Shown in pieces: positions 1-10,511 of a stretch of 64,000 nt of DNA. The stretch covers positions 169,435 through 233,434 of the forward strand of contig CAJXVC010000007.1 in assembly GCA_913060975.1 (NCBI GenBank). The letters run 5' to 3'. The stretch's first letter is position 1. Every line of letters starts with the position of its first letter. Under the pieces are notes generated by a model that ran no database searches, was not told the DNA's origin, and saw nothing but the letters and a program-made list of their open reading frames with translations. Source of the stretch: an uncultured Gammaproteobacteria bacterium. GTDB taxonomy: Bacteria; Pseudomonadota; Gammaproteobacteria; Pseudomonadales; Pseudohongiellaceae. A program made the translations under genes and the position numbers.

Positions 1-3000
1 CCAATGGCGGCACGCCTGCCAATGGCGCTGTTAACGGTTCGCAAGCTCAGGGCCAACAAGACGCTGTTACTTCAATCACGACTCCTACCGAAAGCTCTCT
101 GGTACTGAGTTTGGTGGGTAACGGGTCAGGTGGCACCGACTACTCGGCAGTTGCCCCAAGTCCGCCAATGACCCGGCTCTTCGATGCGCCAGACCCGGGT
201 GGTGGTGCCGAGTTTGAGGGTAGTTCCGGTATTGTTCCTGCAGCAGGATCTTTCACAGTAACGGAAACCTGGGGTGGAGGTAGCCCGAACCGGCACAGCC
301 ATCTGGTTGCATCCTTTGCGCCATTGCCGATTGTGCCCACGGAAATTCGCTTGTCGCATGATGGCGAATCGGATGTCTGTTCTTTAGAGGCCATCACCAT
401 AACGCTCACTGACAGTGACGGTTTTATCGCCAAGGATTTCACTGGCACCATCACGATCACCAATAGCGCCAACGCGGGCACCTGGACAGTCAACGACGCC
501 ACCAATTCGCTGACTAACAATGGCAGTGGTTCAGTTTCATACACGTTTGCTGATGCAGATGATGGCCAGATTGTTCTGAACTACCAACTGACGTCGACCA
601 ATGCCTCTGTCAATTTTAACGTCACCTCCACGACGCCAGGTATTGATCCACCTTCCGGGGCTGATGACCCAACACTGGAAGTGGTTGGCTGTACGACTCA
701 AATCAACGTCAATTCCGCCATGAATGTCTGCGATATCAGTGAAACGGTAACGTTAAGCGTGCGCAATCGCGATGGTGGGCTGGCGAACGGCACTATTGGC
801 ACCATCGTACTCAATACCAGCACAGCCAAGGGCAACTGGTTGTCGACGACCGGTGCAGGCACATTGAATAATGGTGTGGCTGGCAATGGTCAGGCCACCT
901 ATCTTTTCAATGCCAGCGATGGTGGCACGGTAAACTTTGAGTTCAAGGCGGTAAATCCGCAAACGCTAAACATTACTGCCAGCAAGGCAGGTATTCCTTT
1001 TGATAGCGGTTCGTCCAGTAACAGCCTGCAGATTTTGGCTTGTGAATTCCGCATCGCTCACAGCGGCACTTCGGATGTCTGTTCGGTAGAAGTGGTCACT
1101 ATCTCAGTGTTCAATTCTTCTGGCGCTGCCGTGACTGACTATGCTGGAACAATTAATTTGAGCACGACCACAGGCAACGGAACCTGGGCGCTGAGCAGTG
1201 GCAATGGCACGGTTACAGATGCGTTTGCTGAAGATGGCAATGCGACCTATGCATTCTCTGCATCAGACGATGGCACCGTGGAACTCGAGTTCCGCGATGC
1301 CACGGCAGAAACCGTAAACATCAATGTTTCAGATGGTGTGAGTACGGCATCGAACGCTTCTTTCGACCCGAATCTCACTGTTGCTAACTGTTCATTCCGG
1401 ATTACGCTTGGTGAGACGTCAATGTCAGCTTGTGCGTCCGAGACTGTCACTATCACTGTCTATGACAGCAGCTCAGCGATAGCGACCAACTATCAAGGCA
1501 CAGTATCGCTTGTGACCAGCACCTTGAATGGTACCTGGGCAGATGCCGGAGGGCTTAATGGCACGTTAACTGACACGACTTCCGGCGACGGCGCAGCAAC
1601 CTATACGTTCGACTCGGACGATAATGGTACCGCCACATTCGATTTCACGTCGACGACCCCGGAGACGATCAACTTCAACTTGACGGCAGGCTCGATCACC
1701 GAGAATGGCTCTTTCGATCCAAATCTGGAAGTCACCGGTTGTTTGCCGTCCGTTGCCAATTCCGTTTGTTTTCCAGGTTCTGGTCCTGGCGCGGGCAACA
1801 TGACCATCAATGGGTCGGACCAGGGCCGTATGGTGGTTATGCTGATCTGGCATATCGACGGGACACCCCAAACTGTGACAAGCGCTACTTTTAACGGCGT
1901 TGGCATGGAGCAGATAAGCAGTGTAGCGAATGGCAATACGGCAATCGAAATGTGGGGCATCAAGAATGCTGACTTGCCGGGCACAGGGGGGTCTTACGCG
2001 GGTGCCTATTCATTCAACGCGGCGCCTGCCAACGACCCTTCCATGTGTATGGTTGAATTGGCTAATGTAGAGCAAGAGTTCCCGGAACCCAACCTTTCGA
2101 CGCCTCCTGCAGGTGCGGTGAATACCAGTACCGGTACAGATGATGGCGCTCCACTGGATTTGACGACCAGTATCACCACCACAGGTAACAATGCACTTAT
2201 TCTTACTGCCGCATTGAGTGACTACAGCCCAGGTGGTAACTCCTGGTTTAATGCTGTTGAGCCCACGCCTCCGATGGAGCAATATTTCTTTGACAACAAT
2301 AATCAGAACCCGGTAAACGGTACAGCCGGTGGCAGTATCGGAGTCAAAGCCGCGGCAGGTTTGATTACTGTTACAGACACCGATACACAGGATGCCGACA
2401 GCAATGCCGCGCACATTGTCGCGTCATTCAACCCCATCGTTGCAGGCGACCCGCAGGCTGAAGGCTATGTGCCGGTGCTGCTCTACGAAACCTTCTCCGG
2501 CAATATTGCTTACAAGGCAATAGGCAGTACCTTGCGTTCTGCCTCCAATGATTCCGGCGGTGAATGCAGTTTCGTGCCCACTGGCACTGGAACTACAGCT
2601 TCGCTTAGTATGCCAGCGTCGTCGACAGTGGTTGCAGCCTACCTTTATTGGGCAGGTTCCGGCTCAGAAGGGGACGCTGACGACACTGTCGAGTTCGGGC
2701 CGACTGGTTCTATCATTTCTATTACTGCAGACGATGTTTTCCTGATTGAGAATACCGGCGGTAGTAATAATGCTGACTACTTTGCTGGCTACAAAGAGGT
2801 CACTGCGCAGATTACAGGTAATGGCGACTACACGTTCAGGAATCTTACAGTGCAAACGGGGTTTCCTTACAACGGTGGAGCAGAAGCCTGTGCCGGTGGC
2901 TGGGGGTTGGTTGTTTTGTATTCGAATCCGAATGAGCGCTTTCGAGTTGCCAACTTGTTTCATGGCTTTCAGCCCTTTCAGAACTCTTCTTTCGCGTTGG

Positions 3001-6000
3001 TGCCACGTAATTTCCGTATGGCCACCACCGACAATCCTTCAAATACACCCGGGGCAGGCTTTCTACCCAATGGTGAGATTACACACATCACCGTGGAAGG
3101 CGACGAGACACTGTCTGGTGGTGACGACCAGGTCGAAGCGCTTGCCATACAAACAGCGCCTGGAGCGGATACATTCAACATTCTGACCAATAGTTTTAAC
3201 CCGGAAGACGGGGATTTCAACTCAACGGTTTCGCGCCCGATTTTTTCCAATACTTTTGGAACCGGGTTTTTCGAGTTTGATGCCAGTGCAGGTCTCAACA
3301 GTGATGGCTACGAGATTGATCAGCCTGGTGATGATGCCGTGGAAGCCGGACGCACTGGTGACGAGATTGGTGAGAGTTGGGGTTTTGATATTGATACTCA
3401 TTACATCGCCGGTAATGACTCGAGCGGTAAACTTTGGAACTTCGCACAACCGGGTGCAGAAGCCGAGGCCATCACAACACGCTATAGCTCTGGTCAGGAC
3501 CTTGTGCTACTGCTTGCTGAGGTAATTACCGTCACCAATTTCGACCTCGCTGACCTGGAATTGTTCATCAATGAGTCTGGTGATTTTAATGTCGGCGGCA
3601 CGGGGAGTTATTTATATACAGTCACCAACAATGGCAATGGTGGAGTCACTGGCGGCGAAGCAACCGGGCAGATTCTGGTTGCCAATACCCTGCCCGCTGG
3701 TATGACGTTGAGCTCGGTGTCGGGTAGTGGGTGGGATTGCAGTGTCACGTCCGCCAATGGTTTTACTTGTGCTTTCGACATCGCCAATGATTGTGGTGTA
3801 ACTGAGGGCTGTTCAACAACGGGGGAATTGGATACTGCGGAAAGCCTGCCAGTCATTACTGCCAATGTGATAGTTGGGGGTGTTGGTTCTTTCCCCGACT
3901 TAAGCAACAACGTCAAGAACACTGCGGTCATGCAACACAATGGGGGCAGCTGCCCCGCGCTTGTCGCAGGCGTCGTCCCTGATCCGGATGACTGTGATCG
4001 GGAACCACAATTTGACAACGTCAATGACCTTCAGGGCGGCGCGATTGACATTAACGATCTGGTCGACAAGACGACTGAGAATAATAACGTGGCCAGTATC
4101 ATCACCGAAGTGCGCGGTGTAGAAACCAATCTGCGTATTACCAAGGTTGCCAATGGTGTGCTGGAAGAAGGTGAGAGCGGCTCCTACACTTTGACTGTTA
4201 CCAATCTCGGGCCGGATTCCACAACAGGTGGCGTTAATGGCACTATCACAGTCACCGATCCGCAGCCAACTGGCGTCACGTTTACCAGTGCTGTCGGAAC
4301 AGAGCCGGACTGGACTTGCAGTGTCGGTCCTTTCAATTGTACTTATGATGAACCGCTGGCGAGCGGTTCCAGTTTGACTATCACCTTGAATGTTGACGTG
4401 ACTGGAACGCAAGGGGATAACGTTACCAATACTGCACAGGTTGCAGCGGGCACGTACAATTTTGATCCCGTGCCTGGCAATAATCAGTCCACTGTTGTTA
4501 CCGGCATATTGGCGCCCCTGGTGTCCTCCAATGAGCGCTTCCTGCTGTCGGTTTCCGATCCTGTCGAAAGCACAGAGATCGGTGGCTTGTCGCCTTTCGA
4601 GAATGATGACTACATCGTCTACGATCCGTCGGGTGATACCGGCGTCTTGTTTTATGACAACAGTGGCGAAGGCTATTCGGTAGACGATGCCAATGCAGTG
4701 CATCTTTACAAGAATGGCCACATAGCTGTATCTGCCGAGAATTCGAGCACGATCGGATCCAATACCTTGGCGTTTGAGCCGGAAGATATTGTTATCTGGG
4801 ATCCAATTCTGAAAACCGCGACCATGCTGTTTGATGGCTCTACTCTTTTTGACGGTCCTATCGGCACTGATGAGAATATCGATGCGGTGTATGTCAAAGA
4901 TGATGGTCGAATTCTGTTCTCCACGAATGGACCCGCTAGTGCCACTTTCGATGGCCCGACAACTGTTAGCTGGAATCAGGGGGACATCGTCGAGTACGAC
5001 CCGTCCGATGGCTCTTTCACCATTCTTGTCGATGCCTCTGATCCGGAAATTTTTGGTGGTGAAGTACAGGTCGATGCCATTTACCTGCGTGTCGACGACT
5101 CCGATCCGGATGACACCAAGGAAGTCTATGTCCTGTCCGTGAATGAAACCTCGGCGACCGTTGGCGCCTGCGTCGGTTGCGACCCTGAGGTCGGCACGAC
5201 ACTCAGCCGCGACGATGTCGTCGAGTTGGACCTCACCGGTGCCAACCCGGTTACCCAAGGCCTGTTTGTCGGTAATGTTGAACTGGGCGTGTTTGAACCT
5301 GAGTCAGATGATCGCGAAATCGATGCGCTGCATGTGGTTGAAGATGGGTACGTAGGCCACTTCGCGATAGTGCAATCTCAGGCGGGCAATACTTGTGAAG
5401 CCGGTCAGATCACCATCAGAAAGCATAAAGGCCTGTCACACTCGGTTGATACTGACTATGCAGGTTCCGTCCTCATCACAACCGATATTGATGAAGGTGA
5501 CTGGAGTATCGCTGTTGGTAACGGCACGCTGGACAACGGGACGGCCGATGACGGTGCGGCCACTTATACCTTTGTGGCCAGCGACAATGGCGAGGTAACG
5601 TTGTTCTTGACGGAAGAATCCGAGAGCGTCATCAATGTTGATGTAACCAATACATTTGTTGGAGAGTTGCAGACACCTGGCGAAGACCCTAATTTTTCAT
5701 TCAGTGACCTGGTTACCGCAGTAACTTTTCGGGATGAATGGAGTGCGGCGAGCTATGCAAATAATGATGGTTCAACTATTTTTGCTGGCAACTGGCAAGA
5801 AACCGATGGCGGCGGCGCTGGGCCAACAGCGGGTAATATTCAAGGTGATACTGGCAAGCTGGAAATGACGGCGACACCAGGCGATACAACGCCAAGTATC
5901 TACCGTGAATTTGACTTGAGTACATTTGAAGTCGATGAAGATATTTTCCTGAATTTCGATTACTCCTATGAGTTCCTGAATTCCGGTTCTGATGTCTTGA

Positions 6001-8774
6001 TTGTCGAAGTGAGCCCAAATGGCGGTAGCAGTTGGAACACGGTACGCACATTCTCAGGAATCGGTGGTACTAATCTGACTCCGCAAGGCATCACTGAAAA
6101 CATCACTTCTGATCTGGGTGTGACGCTCGGCACAGAAGGACCAGATGATGCACGCGTGCGCTTCCGCATCACCGGTGGCTACACCGGCACGAGCAAGATG
6201 TTTTTTGACAATATCGAGATTGCCACAGGTACCACCGGTTGTAATATCGGTTCAATCGATCATTACGAAATCAAGATCGACGGCCAGACGGCGGCAATTT
6301 CCGATCCGGCCCTTTCTGGTATTCAGTGTATTGCCAGCCTGATCACTATTACTGCGCATGATGCAGGTGATCTGGCGTCGGCACCTGAAGAGACAGTCAA
6401 TCTGGAAGTCAGCACCGACAAAGGTGACTGGACTTTGATGAGTGGAACTGGAACCTTGAACAATGGCACTCTCGGTGATGGCGACGCGACTTATACGTTT
6501 GGTCCAGGTGAAGTATCAGCCACGTTCTACTTCAACTACACCGACCCGACGAGTGACCCGGAAGTCGTCAATTTTCGTGTTTTTGGTAACACAACACTGG
6601 CCACCGAGATTGCCAGCGAAGACCCGAATCTGTCTGTAGCGCAATCAGGCCTGTTGTTCACAACCAGAGACGACGGTGTCTGGGGCAACGGCATCCCGCG
6701 TCAGATTTCCGGCAAGGCCTCCAATGTGGCCGCACCCTCTATCGATCTGATTACCATCGAAGGCGTCCGTACCAGCGACTTTGATTCACAGGCTTGTTCG
6801 CCGCTGTTTGATGCCGGCAACACACTGTCCATCGAGTTTGCCGCGGAGTGTCTCGACCCCTCTACTTGCGCAGGTGAGGACTTGTCGGTCACGAGTGATC
6901 TGGCTACCGTCGATCTGACGCCGGCAACAGACAATGCCGGTGCCGGAACTGTTGCCTCCTATACCGCCCTGAACGTGCCGATGGAAAATAACGGTAGTGG
7001 GCATGTTGGTGGTGAACTGGTGCTAATGTATCCCGACGCCGGCGAAATTCAATTGCACGCCCGCTATGATATCCCGCTGGCGAACGTGGTAGGTGGTGTT
7101 GATAGTACAGATAATATGGTGGCCGCGAATGGTGCATTCGTGGTTAGGCCATTTGGTTTTAGCGTTGATTTCAGCAGTGACCGTTTAAACAATACTGACG
7201 CCTCGTATGCGGCAGATTCTGACGGTACTCGGTTCCAGATCGCCGGGTCAGGTTTCGATACTACGGTCAGAGCTGTGCAATATGATGCGGACGACGATGA
7301 CAATTCCGATGGTATCCCTGATGAAACGGCAGAGCTTTGGGACAACACCGTTACGCCAAATTTCGGCAATGAATCGACACCGTACAAGGTGCAGATCGAC
7401 GCAACCCTTACAGCCCCGGCGAACAGCACGGGCAATTTGACCAACACAATCTTTGATAACTTCGTCAGTGGTGCGCAAAGCCATAGTATGACATTTGATG
7501 AAGTCGGCATCATCGATCTGGATGCCTACCTGATCGACGCCAGCGATGACCCGGTCAACTATTTGAATACCGACCCCCTCGATTCCTATGAAACGGTTAT
7601 CGGCTTGATCAATGACGTTGGCCGATTCTACCCTGCCTCGTTTGAGCTGACGTCACCTTCGATTACATCAAGGGTTCTGGCGCGTGCCAATGGTTTGTGT
7701 CTGGCTGACCCCATGATGGCCAGCGGCACTGACCGGTTTACTTACCTGGGCGAAGAGTTTGCGATTGGCTTCCAACTGCGTGCCAAGAACGCCAGCGGTG
7801 TAGTCACGCTTAATTATACGGATGGCTTTGCGAAGCTGGGTACGGAGGCTAATGACACTAATGCATCTGCATTCGAGGCGTTTGAGATTGTGGCGGGCCC
7901 TGACACTGTTATTCCAGGTGGTATTTCGATTGGTAACACGCCAGTGACAATCAGCTGGCCGGCCAATAATGAGGGTGGCAGAGGCGTGGCTACTGTCGGC
8001 GGCAATCTGATCCTCAACAAGAATTCGCAAACGGTAGGAGAAGGCCCCTACGAGGACATCACTATCGGCTACTTTGCTGTTGATTCTGATACGGTGCCGG
8101 TGGAAGTCAGCATAGATATAGATGAAGTCATGCCATTGGCAGATGACTATGAACCTATCGCAACGGAAAATTTCCGCTACGGCCGGCTGCTGATTGAAAA
8201 TGCCTTTGGTCCGGAAACTGAAGACTTGCCAATATTTTTCTCACTTGAATATTTTGATGGCACCAGCTTTGTAATCAATGCAGAAGACAGTTGCACTGTG
8301 CTGGAGTACAACGCCAGTGAAGACGATTACAGTGATCGATCACTGGAATTTGTGTCTGGCACGTTTACCGATGCGCTGGTAGAGGAAAATGGCGATCTTG
8401 TCCAGGACCCCGGCGAAAGTATTATCGAGTTGGATAATGTGGTGGGCGATTCCGATGTCTCGACTAGCGTCTATGAAGGCCAGATACGCCTGCGTTCTTA
8501 TGACGATATCGGCGAGACCTTCGATGATCCGCCTTTCTATGCCGCGGCGCCTGATGTCACTGGTGGCGCACTGATTGAGTTTGATCTGACCAACTCAGGC
8601 CTGCCTTATCCGCTCGGCTTCTTGTCATTCGATTGGCGCGATGCTGCTGAAGATGAGGATATTGGTACCGATGGCGTGGGTGACAACCCCAGAGCGCAAG
8701 TCGAGTTCGGCTCGTTCCGTGGTCATGACCGAATCATCAACTGGCAGGAAATATTCATTGAGCCAGAAGAATAG
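1..8774 (+). CDS. mshQ: MshQ-like giant surface protein, DUF6701 C-terminus (5' partial)
   Basis: The frame is open from base 3 with no stop, so the TTG at 111 is not a credible start and the N-terminus lies outside the window; at least 2,920 residues are present. Numbering from 111: residues 1-75 are the tail of a domain that recurs complete at about 545-780. Four cysteine-flanked Ig-like repeats follow at about 77-195, 196-310, 311-427 and 428-545 (pattern C..E.VTI.V, then GTW, then a DG.ATY.F strand), with two more at about 1750-1868 and 2049-2180. Two DUF11-type repeats lie at about 1149-1280 and 1339-1460, a region of beta-propeller-like repeats at about 1460-1750, and a jelly-roll-like segment at about 1870-2045. 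The last 700 residues match the DUF6701 region of MSHA biogenesis protein MshQ, ending in FRGHDRIINWQEIF. The protein is acidic, Thr/Ser/Asp-rich and presumably exported to the pilus or cell surface. The msh-type role is inferred from the C-terminus; other msh genes would be upstream. Confidence 0.8.
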   Translation, partial: NGGTPANGAVNGSQAQGQQDAVTSITTPTESSLVLSLVGNGSGGTDYSAVAPSPPMTRLFDAPDPGGGAEFEGSSGIVPAAGSFTVTETWGGGSPNRHSHLVASFAPLPIVPTEIRLSHDGESDVCSLEAITITLTDSDGFIAKDFTGTITITNSANAGTWTVNDATNSLTNNGSGSVSYTFADADDGQIVLNYQLTSTNASVNFNVTSTTPGIDPPSGADDPTLEVVGCTTQINVNSAMNVCDISETVTLSVRNRDGGLANGTIGTIVLNTSTAKGNWLSTTGAGTLNNGVAGNGQATYLFNASDGGTVNFEFKAVNPQTLNITASKAGIPFDSGSSSNSLQILACEFRIAHSGTSDVCSVEVVTISVFNSSGAAVTDYAGTINLSTTTGNGTWALSSGNGTVTDAFAEDGNATYAFSASDDGTVELEFRDATAETVNINVSDGVSTASNASFDPNLTVANCSFRITLGETSMSACASETVTITVYDSSSAIATNYQGTVSLVTSTLNGTWADAGGLNGTLTDTTSGDGAATYTFDSDDNGTATFDFTSTTPETINFNLTAGSITENGSFDPNLEVTGCLPSVANSVCFPGSGPGAGNMTINGSDQGRMVVMLIWHIDGTPQTVTSATFNGVGMEQISSVANGNTAIEMWGIKNADLPGTGGSYAGAYSFNAAPANDPSMCMVELANVEQEFPEPNLSTPPAGAVNTSTGTDDGAPLDLTTSITTTGNNALILTAALSDYSPGGNSWFNAVEPTPPMEQYFFDNNNQNPVNGTAGGSIGVKAAAGLITVTDTDTQDADSNAAHIVASFNPIVAGDPQAEGYVPVLLYETFSGNIAYKAIGSTLRSASNDSGGECSFVPTGTGTTASLSMPASSTVVAAYLYWAGSGSEGDADDTVEFGPTGSIISITADDVFLIENTGGSNNADYFAGYKEVTAQITGNGDYTFRNLTVQTGFPYNGGAEACAGGWGLVVLYSNPNERFRVANLFHGFQPFQNSSFALVPRNFRMATTDNPSNTPGAGFLPNGEITHITVEGDETLSGGDDQVEALAIQTAPGADTFNILTNSFNPEDGDFNSTVSRPIFSNTFGTGFFEFDASAGLNSDGYEIDQPGDDAVEAGRTGDEIGESWGFDIDTHYIAGNDSSGKLWNFAQPGAEAEAITTRYSSGQDLVLLLAEVITVTNFDLADLELFINESGDFNVGGTGSYLYTVTNNGNGGVTGGEATGQILVANTLPAGMTLSSVSGSGWDCSVTSANGFTCAFDIANDCGVTEGCSTTGELDTAESLPVITANVIVGGVGSFPDLSNNVKNTAVMQHNGGSCPALVAGVVPDPDDCDREPQFDNVNDLQGGAIDINDLVDKTTENNNVASIITEVRGVETNLRITKVANGVLEEGESGSYTLTVTNLGPDSTTGGVNGTITVTDPQPTGVTFTSAVGTEPDWTCSVGPFNCTYDEPLASGSSLTITLNVDVTGTQGDNVTNTAQVAAGTYNFDPVPGNNQSTVVTGILAPLVSSNERFLLSVSDPVESTEIGGLSPFENDDYIVYDPSGDTGVLFYDNSGEGYSVDDANAVHLYKNGHIAVSAENSSTIGSNTLAFEPEDIVIWDPILKTATMLFDGSTLFDGPIGTDENIDAVYVKDDGRILFSTNGPASATFDGPTTVSWNQGDIVEYDPSDGSFTILVDASDPEIFGGEVQVDAIYLRVDDSDPDDTKEVYVLSVNETSATVGACVGCDPEVGTTLSRDDVVELDLTGANPVTQGLFVGNVELGVFEPESDDREIDALHVVEDGYVGHFAIVQSQAGNTCEAGQITIRKHKGLSHSVDTDYAGSVLITTDIDEGDWSIAVGNGTLDNGTADDGAATYTFVASDNGEVTLFLTEESESVINVDVTNTFVGELQTPGEDPNFSFSDLVTAVTFRDEWSAASYANNDGSTIFAGNWQETDGGGAGPTAGNIQGDTGKLEMTATPGDTTPSIYREFDLSTFEVDEDIFLNFDYSYEFLNSGSDVLIVEVSPNGGSSWNTVRTFSGIGGTNLTPQGITENITSDLGVTLGTEGPDDARVRFRITGGYTGTSKMFFDNIEIATGTTGCNIGSIDHYEIKIDGQTAAISDPALSGIQCIASLITITAHDAGDLASAPEETVNLEVSTDKGDWTLMSGTGTLNNGTLGDGDATYTFGPGEVSATFYFNYTDPTSDPEVVNFRVFGNTTLATEIASEDPNLSVAQSGLLFTTRDDGVWGNGIPRQISGKASNVAAPSIDLITIEGVRTSDFDSQACSPLFDAGNTLSIEFAAECLDPSTCAGEDLSVTSDLATVDLTPATDNAGAGTVASYTALNVPMENNGSGHVGGELVLMYPDAGEIQLHARYDIPLANVVGGVDSTDNMVAANGAFVVRPFGFSVDFSSDRLNNTDASYAADSDGTRFQIAGSGFDTTVRAVQYDADDDDNSDGIPDETAELWDNTVTPNFGNESTPYKVQIDATLTAPANSTGNLTNTIFDNFVSGAQSHSMTFDEVGIIDLDAYLIDASDDPVNYLNTDPLDSYETVIGLINDVGRFYPASFELTSPSITSRVLARANGLCLADPMMASGTDRFTYLGEEFAIGFQLRAKNASGVVTLNYTDGFAKLGTEANDTNASAFEAFEIVAGPDTVIPGGISIGNTPVTISWPANNEGGRGVATVGGNLILNKNSQTVGEGPYEDITIGYFAVDSDTVPVEVSIDIDEVMPLADDYEPIATENFRYGRLLIENAFGPETEDLPIFFSLEYFDGTSFVINAEDSCTVLEYNASEDDYSDRSLEFVSGTFTDALVEENGDLVQDPGESIIELDNVVGDSDVSTSVYEGQIRLRSYDDIGETFDDPPFYAAAPDVTGGALIEFDLTNSGLPYPLGFLSFDWRDAAEDEDIGTDGVGDNPRAQVEFGSFRGHDRIINWQEIFIEPEE

Positions 8775-9041
8775 GCGGCGTTGTTTTAACTATTCATTTA
8801 CCTTGGCATATGAGAAAGGTGAGCGACTGGTCTGCGGAACTTGTGGCAGATAGTTGTAAAGACTTGCTGGATACGATGCTGATGCGGTGACTGATGCTTG
8901 TTTGCAGTTTCAGGAGAGTGCTGGCGCAATGCCGGGGACAATTCCCCCAGACAGACTACAGGCTATCTCTTCGCCGTGCACAATTCGCTCTACGCAAAGA
9001 ATGCACAATAAAAGTTAATCGACAGTGCCCCAGCTACTCTA
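8775..9041. other. Intergenic spacer between convergent mshQ-like gene and ntrC
   Basis: This 267-nt gap separates the 3' ends of two convergent genes. I see no convincing ORF, RNA gene or canonical U-tailed terminator hairpin in it. Confidence 0.5.
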
Positions 9042-10475
9042 CTATTCGTCTGACATGTCAGAACCCTTGCCGTAGGAAGTACCCAACTCCTTGATCTTGC
9101 GCGTCAGCGTGTTACGGCCCCAGCCCAACAGATTGGAGGCGTCGCGACGGCGACCGCCGGTATGTTTTAACGCAATGTCGATCAATGTGCGCTCAAACAG
9201 CGGCGTGGCTTCATCAAGAATCGAGCTATTACCCATGCTGAGTTGCTGGTCGGCCCAGGCTTGCAGTGCCTGCGTCCAGCTACCCGTACGCGCGCTTTCC
9301 ACTTCCTGCTCGGCAAACTCCGGCGGTAAATCTGACAGATGTACCTCGCGACTCGAGGCCATGACTGTTATCCAGCGGCAGAAGTTCTCCAACTGGCGCA
9401 CGTTACCCGGCCAGCTCAGGCTTTCCAGATACTTGGCTGTTTCTGGTCGCAGTACTTTGGGTTCGACATCCAGTTCTTCCGCGGCAGTCTTGAGAAAGTG
9501 CTCCGCCAATTTGGGAATATCTTCGCGGCGATCACAGAGTCGCGGAATATGGATGCGGATGACGTTGAGGCGATGAAATAAATCCTCGCGAAACAAGTGC
9601 TCGTCGACCAGCTTTTCCAGATTCTGGTGAGTGGCTGCAATGATGCGTACGTCGACTTTAATCGAGGTAATACCGCCGACGCGATAGAACTCACCATCAC
9701 TCAGTACTCGTAACAAACGTGTCTGGGTGTCAGCCGGCATGTCGCCGATCTCATCAAGAAACAGAGTGCCACCGTTAGCCTGTTCGAAACGCCCAGTACG
9801 CTGTTGTGTGGCGCCGGTAAACGCACCTTTTTCGTGTCCGAACAGCTCTGATTCGATGAGCTCTTTGGGGATTGCAGCGACATTCAAAGGTACAAATGGT
9901 TTGTCACGGCGCGGGCTGTGCTGATGCAAAGCACGAGCAACCAGCTCTTTACCGGTTCCGGATTCACCATTGATCAATACAGAAATATTCGAATGTGAAA
10001 GACGGCCAATAGCCCGGAAGACTTCCTGCATGGCAGGTGCTTCGCCAATAATCTCTTGTGACTCGTCACCTTTGTCTTCGCCGCGATCGACTGATTTGTC
10101 TTTGACATGCTCCAGCGCGCGCTGCGTCATCGCTACAGCCTCATCGATATCGAACGGCTTTGGCAGATATTCGAAAGCGCCGCGGCTGTAGGAGGCGACA
10201 GCACTATCAAGGTCAGAATGAGCGGTCATAATAATAACCGGCAATTCGGGGTGCTTTTCCTGAATAGTCGATAGCAGATCCAGCCCGTTAATACCGGGCA
10301 TGCGAATGTCGCTGATAATGGCGTCAGGTGACTCACGGTCCAGTCGCGTAAGCAGATCGTCGCCATTTTCAAAACTCGTAGTCTCCATTCCTGTTTTGGT
10401 AAGAGACTTTTCGAGAACCCAGCGAATGGACCGATCGTCGTCGAGTATCCAAACTGAACTATTAGAACTCATCAT
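9042..10475 (-). CDS. ntrC: Nitrogen regulation response regulator NtrC (GlnG)
   Basis: Sigma-54-dependent enhancer-binding activator of nitrogen-assimilation genes. The 477-aa protein has the full NtrC layout: a receiver domain (about 6-120) with acidic cluster LDDD and phospho-acceptor D56 in the context ISDIRMPG; an AAA+ domain with Walker A GESGTGKE at 170-177 and the sigma-54-contacting GAFTGA loop at 217-222; and a C-terminal Fis-type helix-turn-helix (RRDASNLLGWGRNTLTRKI). It lies 36 nt downstream of ntrB in the same direction, so the two are one operon. In this family NtrB phosphorylates NtrC when glutamine is low. Two NtrC-type dyads in this window, before ntrB and before glnA, are its likely local targets. 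A second ATG directly follows the first, so the start may be 10472. Confidence 0.95.
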   Translation of the reverse strand: MMSSNSSVWILDDDRSIRWVLEKSLTKTGMETTSFENGDDLLTRLDRESPDAIISDIRMPGINGLDLLSTIQEKHPELPVIIMTAHSDLDSAVASYSRGAFEYLPKPFDIDEAVAMTQRALEHVKDKSVDRGEDKGDESQEIIGEAPAMQEVFRAIGRLSHSNISVLINGESGTGKELVARALHQHSPRRDKPFVPLNVAAIPKELIESELFGHEKGAFTGATQQRTGRFEQANGGTLFLDEIGDMPADTQTRLLRVLSDGEFYRVGGITSIKVDVRIIAATHQNLEKLVDEHLFREDLFHRLNVIRIHIPRLCDRREDIPKLAEHFLKTAAEELDVEPKVLRPETAKYLESLSWPGNVRQLENFCRWITVMASSREVHLSDLPPEFAEQEVESARTGSWTQALQAWADQQLSMGNSSILDEATPLFERTLIDIALKHTGGRRRDASNLLGWGRNTLTRKIKELGTSYGKGSDMSDE

Positions 10476-10511
10476 GTGCTGCCCTTGAATAATATTACTT
10501 ACGCCTCGGCT

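Noticed and set aside
3900..5258. 452-codon open frame on the minus strand inside the mshQ-like gene
   Set aside because: It mirrors codon bias of the plus-strand gene, has low-complexity Arg/Asp/Ile-rich translation and no recognisable domain.
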